This document shows positions 26,633 to 39,800 of a DNA stretch of 64,000 nt, piece by piece. Each line of letters begins with the position of its first letter. Positions within the stretch are counted from its first letter, which is position 1. Source of the DNA: Metaphire vulgaris (taxonomy: Eukaryota; Annelida; Clitellata; Crassiclitellata; Megascolecidae). A program made the translations under genes and the position numbers. The stretch lies in assembly GCA_018105865.1 (NCBI GenBank), contig CM030865.1:9343013-9407012 (forward strand), read 5' to 3'. The notes beneath the pieces were generated by a model. That model worked only from the letters and a program-made list of their open reading frames with translations. It did not search any database and was not told the DNA's origin.

Positions 26633-29297
26633 TAAGACAATTTATAGAGCACAAATTTATGGAGAACAAATGCAGAATCTTAGGAAATTGGCGGGGTTTC
26701 AAAATGAGGAAGGGGAATATTCGGATATCCTAATTATGTCGTGCAATGATATTTGGTTTGTGTGGATTGGGATGCAAAGGGTGGACAGAGGGTTGATATT
26801 GCTTAATATCTTATACCTACATGCTCAATTGTTAGCAATTGCGATTTTTTCATGATCAATGCAAATACATGGAGCATTGGAAATTAGTTAGCACTTCAAA
26901 ATGAGGAAGACGGAGAACGGTGGAGTACAGGGATATTTTTACACCCCTGACACTCCCCAACACCCCAATTTGAGACCGACACCCCCAACACCCTCTAATC
27001 TGAGCCAGGGATGACCTTTTTTCTTGTCAGACTTTTCAGCAGAGACCGACTCCCCAAAATACACCGACACCCCGAAATTGATAATCCTAGAGATAACCCT
27101 GGTGGAGGATGAGGGGAAAGAGAGGCAGGGAATGGGTAGGAAGAGAAGGGAGTGGAAAATGAAGATAGAGGAATGAGAGAGGATTGGGTATAAGGAAAAA
27201 GAATGATTAGACAAAGGCGAACAATAAATAATCGGAACGTTGCTGTTTTTAAATTTTAGAATCGAAGACGAGATAGAGGAACACAACGACACCATGGCGG
27301 ACAATCGGTATGTAGGCCTAACTACCTTCTACGACAAAATAAGTTTTGGTTGATAATTTTGGACAATTGTTATCTTGCATGACGGAAGCTGTTTTATAGA
27401 TCGTACCCAACGAACAGTGGCGGTTCCAGGATTTCTTGGTGGGGGGAATGAAATGAATTTATAGGAAGCTGGTAGGGGATGAAAATAGAAGGAAAAATCA
27501 ATAAACTTTGCCGAAAAAGGCTGACAAAAGGATTTTATCCCTAATTTTACTATACTATGACCGAAAAATAGATTGGCAAGCAAAAAAGTCATCCGCAGTT
27601 TTTACCCCATAGTTTTATTAGACTTGTACCCAAAAATAGGTTTAACAAACAAAAAAAGTAAGTCCGGAAGTCCGGTGGGGGATGCATCTCCACTTATCCC
27701 CCACGTGGAACCGCCACTGCTAATGAAGCAATAGAAAAGAAAATACTCGAACATGCGTAGGCCTAACAAATGCTGGATATTGGTTTATTTGACATAGGGG
27801 CTGTCCAATAATTACGTCAACAAAATAGGGAGAGGGGTTCGAAAAGGCTTGACGGTTGCTGATACGGGGGGTGGGGGTAGGTCAAGAGAAGTTGACGTCA
27901 ACGATTTCATTGTTTACAAATGATAAAATAGAAAAATTCATGGAATTCTATTTATTACAACGAAAAAAAGCCTGACAAGCAAAAAGGTCATCGCCACCAC
28001 ATTATGACACTTGATGAACAAAAGAAATTGGGAAAAGGTCATCACCGCAAAAATAATAACCTTCTAAACTTTTAGGAGTACCCGTCACTGATCTTAGTGG
28101 GGCGGGGAGGGGTCAAAAGTTGTTGAGATAATTATAGGGGTCACTGAAAGTTGATAGTTGTTAACAAAGAGGAGAGGTCAAAAATTGCCCAAAAATTGTT
28201 GAAGTAATTAACTAATGGACAGCCTCATAGCCATCGCAACCCATAATACCGGTAATATAGAGGTCATCTTGGCGTCATAAATTTTATACGAAAATTTCCT
28301 CGATGCCGAAAACAAAGCATCCACTCGACGTCTTAGTGTTTCAGTTTTGAAACAGTGGCAAAGAATTTCAATGGTATAGTGAATATGTTCAGTAATGTGT
28401 AAAACTGTAAATCATAAGAATTTAACGTCATGTAAAAACTGTTACAAACATTTAATTAATCATTGGAGTTGGAAATGCGTTGATTTTTTAAAAATCGAGC
28501 GAATAATTTTTAAAATCCCGTGTTAATCGCAGTTTTAAAACCCATGTTATATCGCGTCGGCGTTGTCGGACAAAATTTCCGCGGACAAAATGTCACGATT
28601 TATGGTTAGGGTTAGAGTTAGGGTTACATTTTATCCGCTGACATTTTGTCCCCACGATATTTTGTCCGTGACATTTTGTCTGAAGATATTTTGTCCTAGC
28701 ACCCACGTCGGACATGCGGAGTTAAATACTCGTAGCTTCACAATTCATTTTACTTAAACGTAAGCGTTTTCAAATAAAGCAAGAATTCAAAAAAATCTGA
28801 TTTTATACGCAATCTAGTTTGTTGAAATTTGTTGACGGCTGAGAAGAAACCCGCTTCTTGCTAGCAATGTCACTAGCCACAGAAAATAGTCGCCCGCAGA
28901 ACTGATTCGATAATTTCGCCGCAGTCACAAATCACAATGCTCAAGTTACTGGCTACGAATGCATGAGCGAAATGACGGCGATTCTTTATGCAGATTTTGT
29001 ATCAGTCGAGACACTGTACAGACTGGCAGGAGTAGACCAAGAATTTCCGGTCCATTTCAAATCAGGAAACGTAGGCGTAAAATAAATCATTCGACGGTCG
29101 TTTTATTTGATTTTAGAACCCTGATAAACGAAACGCGCAATGAAACAATGAAGAATGATTGGTTGTACGGTATGGCCATTAACAGGTACAACAGAATAAG
29201 TTCACAAATACAGTATATTAGGTACAATACACATTGTGTCCACCTCTCTGTCTCTGTTTCTGTCCCTCTCTTTGACCCTCTGTCTGTCTGTCTGTCT

Positions 29298-29387
<90 letters not shown>

Positions 29388-32300
29388 CATATATGCATAT
29401 ATGGTGTCATATGAAATCGGAACCATTTAGTAATTTGGTTATAATTTTTCACCCCGGCTTCATCCCGGCGTAAGGGTGAATGGCAGTAGGCCTAATATCG
29501 AACGCATTGATTGCGAGAGATCTTCTGCCCCGACATCTGGCTGCACTAGACTAATTCATGTCCCAACAGGATGGGGTCCCAGCGCATCGGGCTTGCGATA
29601 TATTGACGAACTCCTCAATTACAAGCAAATTTTCTAACGAACACAGTTATCTAATTTTCATTAAAATCGGACTACATCTGGAAAAGTTATAGCCAAAATA
29701 CAAAGGGATCCCGATTTAATCATACATGGTGTATATTTTAAGAGATTATATTATGCGGCTTTAAGCTGCATCTAAATCTTTTGCATCATCACCGGTAAAT
29801 CATGTGAAGATGACAATATTAATGGAGTGGCGACAACGCCAACTTCATCAACTCCGCCATAGCCGGTGGCAAGCCCTGGTTGAGAAAGGAGGAGCCAAGC
29901 ACACATAAAAACACACATAGACGCCCATCGTCTTTGATACGGACGCGTCTATAAACAAACACAACACACCAACTTCATCAAAGTATGGAAACGATTAACT
30001 AGGATCGACATAATTATAATAATGTTCATATGGCATCATGAACATTTGGTAGCCTGTCTGACGGAGGAGGCTTAAGAAGTGAAACGACTCAAGCATTCTC
30101 ACAAATAGAAATAGCAAATATTGCATAAGTAACTACAGGGTGGCGCAAAAACCGGACTAGTCACATAATTATAGGTTTGGCATTTAATATAGTCCGGCTT
30201 TTTTGCGCCACTCTGTATTGTTCTGTCAAATGTAATTGCCTCTAGCAATGGTAATATTTGCATCGTCGGATCGGCATTCTACTATTTTTAGGGTACGTAC
30301 CAACTCGGCGACGGTCGACTCGGCGACGGTCAACTCGGCGCCAGTTCAAAACCAATAAAATAATTATCACTGTGCGCTTAAATCTTGTTTTAAAACCAAA
30401 TTACCCAAATAATGTCAGAATACTATTCACTTAATAGTTTATTGTTGAGTTTAGGCTATACATGTCATTCTATAGTTGACCGGTCGCCGATTTGACCGTC
30501 GCCGATTTGACCGTCGCCGAGTTGACCGTCGCCGAGTTGACCGTCGCCGAGTTGACCGTCGCCGAGTTGACCTGTTTCGTATTTTTTAAGCAGAAATCCA
30601 CATCGATGATAAGATGCACAGACAAAATCATGCACGAACTAAAAGTTCTTATGTTTAACTGTAGAACCACAGGCGCCGAATACGGATCCAACTCCACGGA
30701 CACAACTGAAGCTGGTTTGTAGTGGTCATCTGAGACAGAATAAGTTCAATAATACTGTGCAAAACATAAGGATTTTACGCACTGCGTTTGTCGTTGGCAG
30801 TTGATCATTCGAGGATGGTAGACATACCCAGGGCCGTATTAAGGTCCGAGTGGGCCGGGGCTGAGGAAAAAAAGGCCGTCGCCTATACTGAAAAAAATCC
30901 CAGAGAAGCAAAAAAAGGTTATCTTCCTTCCAAATCGGGTCGACAAGCAAAAAAAGAAAAAAAACGTTATCTCGTAAAATTAAATAACAGATGGAAAATC
31001 GGTGGGTCTATTTTCATGGTGGGCCGGGGAGCTGCAGCCCCCTCAGCCCCCGCCTTAATATGGCCCTGGAAACATAGGAAACTCACTCATGAATACATCA
31101 TTGTCAAAATTATGAAAAGGAGTTCGCAGTTTGGCTGCAGGGCTGACGAAGGGAGTCTTAGAAATAAAAAGAATTAAACAGACTACAGATATGTCATAGA
31201 GGAGCGAAACTCGTTTCACGTTCCTGATACGTTATACATACTCGTTGGAATTAGCAATACAACCAGCAACGACATTATTTTAAAAACATATGGCTTCTCA
31301 GCAGTATGAGTTTTCTTATGATGTTTAAGACTGCCCAATTGAATGAATGCTTGTTTGCATATTGTACCTGTGTATACATAATTATTATGATCTTGTAGCG
31401 CGCTTGTAAGCAATTATTGAATAGGCGTAATATAAAATAACCAGGGTAGGCCTATGCATGTATGTATGTAATACTATGTATGCATGTATCTATGTATGTA
31501 TGTATGTATGAATAACAAATTTTGCTTCGATTATGAGAAGAAAGGGAGACCATGCATCAACTCAAAGTCATTAATTATATTCATTTTTAGTTTTCGGGAC
31601 GATGTTCGGAATGTCATCGACGACAACGACATACGGTTGGTAATGGTCATCAGCGACAAATCAAGTTCAATATTACTAGCTGCTTACACGTAAAAATACA
31701 GGAGAGACGTTTGGCTGTTACGGTAATTACGATATGCAGCTGTTCGACGTTAGCAATCCATTACAGATTTTTTCATATACCCTTCGAAATCTTACTTTCC
31801 CTATCATCTCTTTCAACTCCCTCTCCCCTCTCTGCTCCCATTTTCCTCGCTTTCCTTCTCTCTCTTCTTCCTCTTCCATTCAGCCTCCCTCTCCTCTACC
31901 CCTCCTTCTCCTTCTACCTTCGATAACTCAACAGCTGCTGGAGGTCACTTCGGCACCTACAACAGTGATGTGAGAATATGTCAGCTGATGCATTTTCTGC
32001 AGGTGGACAGCCATATATTTGTCGTTGCGTAGTTAGTCTTACTGGGTCCTGTATAATTTATCTGCACGTTATACTCACGTTCTAAATATAATCGAAAATT
32101 CCTAGCTTTAACGAAGAAACCGCTCGCAGGTCACGTGATGTTTTCATTTTGTGATTTTATCTCGTTAATTTGACTATCGCTGTGGTGCCGCTTTTACCAG
32201 GTCACGTGATGTGATATTTTCTTTTTCAATCGCTGTAGTTATGGCTATAATATTATATGGGAATAGCATGATTTCAAGATTTGAAAATCAAATTGTAGCA

Positions 32301-33305
32301 ATTTCAGAGCCAAGTTTGACTGTCTGCGCACATGCACAAACTAACCCGATTATCGGAGATATTTCGTTAAAAGGGCTTCAATTCCAACGCAAATCAATGA
32401 AAGAAAATTTTTAGAAAACATTTTAATGTAAAACACCGTAGAAAGGCCCTCCTATTCGAGTGGAAGGTTTTTTAAAAGTTTCGAAGAAATCTGTCAAGGT
32501 CTTCTGAATTTTATACAGTTGCAAACAAACAAACAACAAACAAACTTTACTTTTTACTTATTAAGCTTAGTATTATATTATCATCATCATCAGCAGCAGC
32601 AGCTCAAAGTCTCCTCAGGAACCGTCGAGACCAGTAGCATGTTCAAATGATCCTCTTTCAATTTTTCCGGTCTTGTGCCACATGAATCGCCTCTCCAAGA
32701 TATAATCCCGTTCACTCTCTGAAATCGTCAAACCATCGTCTTCTGGGCCTTCCCGGAGGGCGTGTTCCCTCGATTGTTCCCTTACATTGTAAAGCGTTCA
32801 GAATTCTCTTCTCTTCCATGCGACTGATGTCGCCCCCTTCACCTTCGCCAAAAACTCCTCAACAACCCCAACAAACACAAAAAGGTCGCTTCCAAAATTT
32901 GCCGCCCCCATCATGTGTGCCGCCCATTGCTAGAGCCATAGTAGCCATTGGGACGCTACGCCTCTGATGATCCACGCATCGACTTAACTTCGTAATGTCT
33001 AATTTTAGTACCAACGACAGATACAACGGAAGCAATGGATACGACAACCGGTAAATAATGGTCATTCGCGACACGTTAACTTCAGTAGCATGCGAATTAT
33101 GATGGTTTTTGCACCGTCTAATCACGCAGTGACAAAAATCATCAAAATTATTAATTATATTTATTGCTTGAAATTTGCTCGTTCTCTATAGTTATCGCAA
33201 TGATTTCTAACTTTCATAATAATGATAATAAAAAAAATAATAATGATAATAATTACAATAATAATGACAATAATAATAATAATGATGATGATGATGATGA
33301 TGATG

Positions 33306-33361
<56 letters not shown>

Positions 33362-33769
33362 TTTTATCATCATTATTATTATTATTATTATTATCATATA
33401 TACTATATATCATATATAATAATAATAATGCAAATAATAATGTTATTATTATTATCACGACGATTTATATAGCGTTGTAACCTAGTTAAAAACCAACATC
33501 AAAAGCGTTTTGACAACGCTGACCTGTCAATGATGGTCGGAAGGTGGCGATGTTAAAAATCGACTCGGATGATAGAAGGATCGCGCTGCCGTGAAGAAAT
33601 CCGATGCGGAATCCTATAGAAGCGGTCATTCGCGAGAAAACTGCAGCCACATTGGCTCGCCAACGAAGAACGGAAGATGTTGTTAAGAGTCCGCGAGTTG
33701 GTGGTAATAGGATTTCTCCACCCGGTAAAATCGGCGGCGAATCCGAATTATTATTATTATTATTATTAT

Positions 33770-33864
<95 letters not shown>

Positions 33865-36800
33865 TTACACTGGACCGCTATTGAATGATTCTTCAGAGGA
33901 AGCGCTATAAAAATATTCGGCTACATTACATTACGGGAGCGGGTGCGTTTTTCATCGAAGTTTCCGAAACTTAACAAACTATTTGGTACTGTTAAAAGGA
34001 ATTCAGATCACAAGTAACAAGTATGCAACACAATACAAAATTCGCAGTGTTAGGAAAGATCACTTGTAAAATGATCTTGATCAAAGATCAAGATCACTAG
34101 AGAGAAATTGATCTAAGATCAAGATCAAAGATCACTAGAGTATAAATGATCTAAGATCAAGATCACTTTAAAAGTGATCTAAGATCAAAGATCATACAAA
34201 TATAGTTATTATATCATATATGACATGTCACGTATGATAACGATACAAATGTCCACTGTACGATGCATGTAAACTTTTGTAATACTAAGTTACTAACACA
34301 ACTGAAAACAGTTCATGACAATTTTAGCAACTAACTGTCAGTTCACAGTCAGTGTTGAACACGGCAGTTCATTTTCAGCATGAGCAGACGCTCAAACGTT
34401 GCGTCAGACAACCTGTTTCTTCGCGGTATAGCTATCAAACCTCCAATACTAAAAAGTCTTTCGACAGGCACAGAAGATGGCAGGGTTGTGCTATATTTCA
34501 CAAATGCTGCCTTGACATGTGGGTATGCCAACAAGCTAGAAAGTTCATTATTTGGGTTATTCAGGTAGTGCATGACCTCTATACTGACTGCATTTTCACG
34601 ACCAGTTGCAACTGAGCAAGCCTCCCCCTGAGTCCCAGTGGCAACCTGTTTGTGCCAGTACTAATGTCAGGGCCATAACCATAATCCTCATCATCTGCAC
34701 CGGCTGCACTAACATGATCATTGAGGTCCGAATGCTTGATTTGTCGCCATTTTACTCAATACACATAGAAGTTCGTTGATTGATTGACTTAGTTGGGAGA
34801 ATACGTATAATTTGATCTTTGATCTTCTGTTGATAATAAAGATCAAAATCACTGAAAAAGTGATTTAAAGTCAGAGTCAAAGATCACTAGTAAAAAGTGA
34901 TCTAGATCAAAGATCAAAGATCATGAATTGTGATCTTAGATCGTGATCTTTGATCTTTTGATCTAAGATCACTCCTAACACTGAAAATTCGTCACTGTTA
35001 CTTTTGAAAAGCAATAATGTAGCCTAGCTGCTTCTTTTGTTCAGCATTCAGTTTGTGACAATTCCCGTTCCTTTTTACTGAAAGCGTAATCTGTTACAGT
35101 AATTTTATTACTTAGGCTACAATTTGTTGCTACCCAACACTGACAATTCGCATTACTATCCCGATGGTCGTTGCGGAGTTTAACCAAGTTTCGTCAAAAT
35201 TTGGCAAAGCTGTTGCCAAAATAAAAAGAATTTATTTGTTTTTCATTGGCTCACAGTGTATTACAAATTTTAACAGAAGTGTACAACGAGGATGAGAACA
35301 GAGACATGAATGCATGAATTTGACGTTTTAATTTCAGTGTCAACGAGAAAGAAAACCAGCACCACGAAAAGAAGGACGACAACTAGTATGTACGGTTATA
35401 TACATTTATTCTACGATGCGTCTTGGTTATTAGTAATGAAATCAATCCAACAGTACGCTAAAATTAGCATTTTAAGTAAAACCTAAAAGGGTACTACTAG
35501 AGTTATAAAATAATTACTCACTTTGTATAACAGAATTTAATACGGAAATTCAATCAAGTATAATATATAGGTCTAGGGCCTAAAATAATAATGCTAGCCA
35601 CAGTGGCGGTTTCCAGGAATTCTTGGTGGGGGATGAAAAAAAATTTGGAAGTTGGTGGGGGATGCAAAGTGAAGAAGAAAAACAAGAAAAAGAGAAAAAG
35701 GTAATTGTTAGTAGTGTTTTGCTGATTAAATGTTAAGAAACCTTGCCAAAAAAGGCCGACAAGCAAGAAAAAGGTCATTTGCAGTATTTTTCACTATTTT
35801 TTCAAAAACTCGCCGGAAAATAGGCTGATAAGCAAAAAGGTCATCCGGAACCCCGGTGGGGATGCATCCCTAGTCATCAAAATGGTGGGACCGCCACTGG
35901 CTAGCCATCCGCACTGTCTAGGAGTTGGCTGCATTTGCAAACGGTTGTAGGGTATCTGCGGGGGATCCTTTTATACAAATTTTGACACATTTTGCAGGCT
36001 TTTCGCTAATGGATTGGTAATGACTGTTTAACCGAAGGTACCTGAGGTGGAAATCACCCCTCTGGATTTTCCATTATTGAGCGTTTTTCTTAACTGTAAT
36101 CAAAGTTTTTAACGTTTAAACGCATACTTTATGTGAAGGAATTACTTTGGACAGTGTCCAATGAGCGAGATGAGATTGAAATGGCAATTTATTTCATGAC
36201 AGTTGACAGTATATATATTATGCATTTATTAGTATATAATTCACATTGATAGTTTGAAATATAAGGGCAGTGGTGAATTAATTTGCGGCTGTTAAATATT
36301 CTTGCCAAGCTTCAAAAAGTACTTTAAAACTAGGCCTAATTATTGATGGATGGGAAGACGACAGAAGTGGTTACACGCTGGAAAGACATGCTGCAGGAAC
36401 GAGGTTCAAGACCCGTTGGAGCCCAACTGAGCAGCGGATTAATGCACCTAGTAAACAGGCGCATTGCATGAGAACACTGGCATATATTTCGCACTAAATG
36501 CAGTAAAACACAGATGGCTAAAGCAAAGAAAGCAACACAATGTAAAAAGAACATAGACAAGCCTAAATTGTTCTCTTGTACTCATTAATAATAAAATAAT
36601 AATAAAAATAATAATAAAATAAATAAAATAATAATAATAATAATGTGATTTTAAGTGATTTTGGATGCTTAAAGTAAGCCTGTGTGAAAACCACTGTTGT
36701 AACTCTCCACATTAAATAACCTAGTTTTCCGAGATAGCCTTTGAATCCGTTTACTGTTTCAACTGTCACTCCCACTTCGTCCAAACTGTTCCATTTGTCC

Positions 36801-39800
36801 ACAACCCTCGCACTAAAAAAATTTCTTTCTTGGTTCTACCCTCTGCTTAAATAATTTGCATTTGTGGCCTCTTGTGCTGCTATAGTGAGCTTTGAATCAC
36901 TCCAGCATATGAATGTTAGTTCTAAAATGGCAAAAAATCTAAAGTTATCTTCTAATTAAGTGTTACTAATTGTCGTGTATTGTTTAATCATTTGCCTGTT
37001 AAATTGTACTCATTAACTCGCATCTGTCGTAATATTTAGCGAAGCGTACGACAAAAACGACGACAACCGAATTGACAACCACTGAAACGACGTCAGAACT
37101 ACCCTCATCGGGTTTACACAATTTACTTTCAAAATAATTACATAAATTAACTTGATTTTGAATTTATTGTAAAACTTGAACAAACATTTATGAGAAGGAA
37201 AGGCAGGAATATTGATGCACAGATGATCAGTGGCGTCCCCAGGAATTTTGGGTTGGGGCAAAAGGGGGCTGGCGTGTCAGATTCATAACCCCCACCTCTC
37301 ATACAACTCCACAAAAAACTTTCTCACCTGATAGGTGGTCTGCAGTCAGGATGGAGGGGCAGTTGCCCAATTTGCCCTCCCCGTGGCGACGCTAATGCAG
37401 ATGATAGATGAGTATCGTTTTCAACGTCGACATCGTAATAATCGTTGGCAGTTTAGGTGAAGTCAAACGCTTTTTGTAAAACAACACTGGTAACACATAA
37501 TAGAAGGAATACATGTCCCCTAATCTGAAGCCTTCTTTAAGGGATCACAGTGGAACAACTGGAAGATGCTCAGCGCACACTGGATGACGCAAGAAGCTTT
37601 ATAAATGGTCCGAAGCAGGTCCTATCAGAGGGGAGCAGGCGGGCCATATGACCCGGGTCTCTGCTTAAAAAGAGGCCTTAAAATAGACTTGTGCAGATTA
37701 AAATTAATGTGTGCAATAATTTATATTAAGTTAATATTTCCAATAAGTGAAGAATAATAGAAATCGTTATTCGCAAACGCAGATAACACAGGATAAACAT
37801 AATTCTTAATTAACACTTACACATTCTGTTATCATACAATTGAAAAAAAAGTGTTTTCTTAGAGAACCGAAGTGTAAAAGAGTACCGAGGTTTATTAACA
37901 ATATCATGTATTGAATTCAATCCACGTATTTCGGGAATACAGTCAATTGTTACGTTATCATAAACATCAAAGATTTTGCATACAGTTTGCTGTATTAATC
38001 GATCCAAAGTGTTTAAAGTGCTCTTGTTCGGAGAAGGGGCTTCAGTAGCATATACTATAAAAGGTAAACAATACGATTGGAGTAAGCCAACACATATCAA
38101 CTCAGAAGAAGAGGATTATTTTGCTCTTGCTGTACAAGTTATTAATGTTTTTATAGAATTTCATTTTATAGAATATTCACTCTCATTTTCATAAAATTAG
38201 TTATAATTACTCTCTAAAGTGTCTAATGCGTATCTGATATTATTATCGGATATCAGTTTAATTATTTTAAATATCTCTATTAATGGTTCACGGAACTGAG
38301 GGACCTAAAATTTGCAAATGGCACTGGCCTCCTCTGGCTTATGATGGCCTTGATAGGTCTGACTCCAAGCTTTATCAGAATAATGGCTGTTGTTATTCCG
38401 TTGCTCAAATTGAATAAATAATCTAAAGAAAAATTAATAAGGCCTAAACGAAGATTTGATCTCTTCCATATATTTCTCATCCGTGTCAATGAGCACCGAA
38501 GCAATGAAAGCATAACAATTAAACTTCGAGTTAATGAAATTTGAACATCACAATGTTTATCATAATCGAAATTATTGCCTATTTTAATATCGTCACCAAT
38601 ATCACACAGCCTTCGTCTTCTTGGTGTCTTCACTTCGTAGTCTGCAACAGCGCACCTACTCGCGCGTAATTGTTTGGTCACATTTACTTAGTAAAAGTTT
38701 TTCTATTTTAGAGGATTTTGAAATAGACGACAGTATGCTCACCACAACTGAAGGCGAGGGTTAGTATAATAATATAATCACTCAAAGAATACAGTATACT
38801 AGCGCAATACAATACAATACAATTTAAGCGTACTTAAAGCTTTGGAAACATTAGTGGAATCAGCAGCGGAAGTAGTAACATACTAGCCGTAGCAGTAGTG
38901 ACGGCAGATTCCAGTGTGAATATGTGAATAACGCCAATATCCATTAAAGGTACACTCCCTAGGCTCAGCGCCCGTACGGAGAACCGAAGGATTAGCGCCT
39001 TCAGATTTACATAGCAACGGCTGAATGAGGGCGGTTACCAGCCTTACCATCGCCGCCTTTTCTTCCACCGAGTTAACACCCGATGTACTCATTCACAGCT
39101 GAGTCGACTGAGGGCGCTTGGGACAGAAACAACCGAAAAGTTTCTGCTCGCCGCCGGAAGTTGAACCACGGACCTCAAGATTGGCAGACCAGCGCGCTAA
39201 CCACTGCTCCACCGTGCACCGCAATATCCATTTCTCAAAATTAAAAATTAAATCATGAACTTAATTGGATATCAATGTGCAAGAGACATTTCACTGATCT
39301 ACTGTCTCTTGAGATAAAGCTTTTGACGCGTCTGTTGAAATCTAACAATAAAGACGTTTCCTGTTAAGGACCAACTGATTTATGCATTCCTTTGTTTATG
39401 TAGATAAAAAGCGCGGAGGTTTGGGGATGAGCATCGGCATAGTATTGGGGTGCCTGGCTTTACTCCTCATATTAGCCCTAGTCGCATGGTGAGTAGATTC
39501 AATGACACATGAACATTAATTACTCAAGAACTAAAATCAAGATTGGCGATCGATCGTTCAAGGCGCTGGGACCAGCGACCTGGAACACACTTTCCATCGG
39601 ACTTAAGAGATGTTTCGACCTCGCGTGCAGTTTTTCTAACATGATTGAAAACATTTCTTTTGCAGCGACGCGCATTTATTAAAATAGCGCCTGTGAAATG
39701 AACTGAACTGAACTAAATGTAAGAACAACTTGTATACTGTTGCGCACCTTATAAAACACTTTGATTTAGTTGCTGTGCATATGTTTTCATTAATCTTGAT

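Noticed and set aside
33161..33888. Poly-Ile, poly-Asn, poly-Val and poly-Tyr ORFs, also at 3253, 51312 and 53652
   Set aside because: Trinucleotide microsatellites read in different frames; no other protein features.
38280..38681. 133-codon minus ORF
   Set aside because: No recognisable motif, no paralog and no splice context; probably chance.
39065..39225. Functional tRNA gene on the minus strand
   Set aside because: A and B boxes are tRNA-like but no acceptor stem closes and the body matches another SINE copy.
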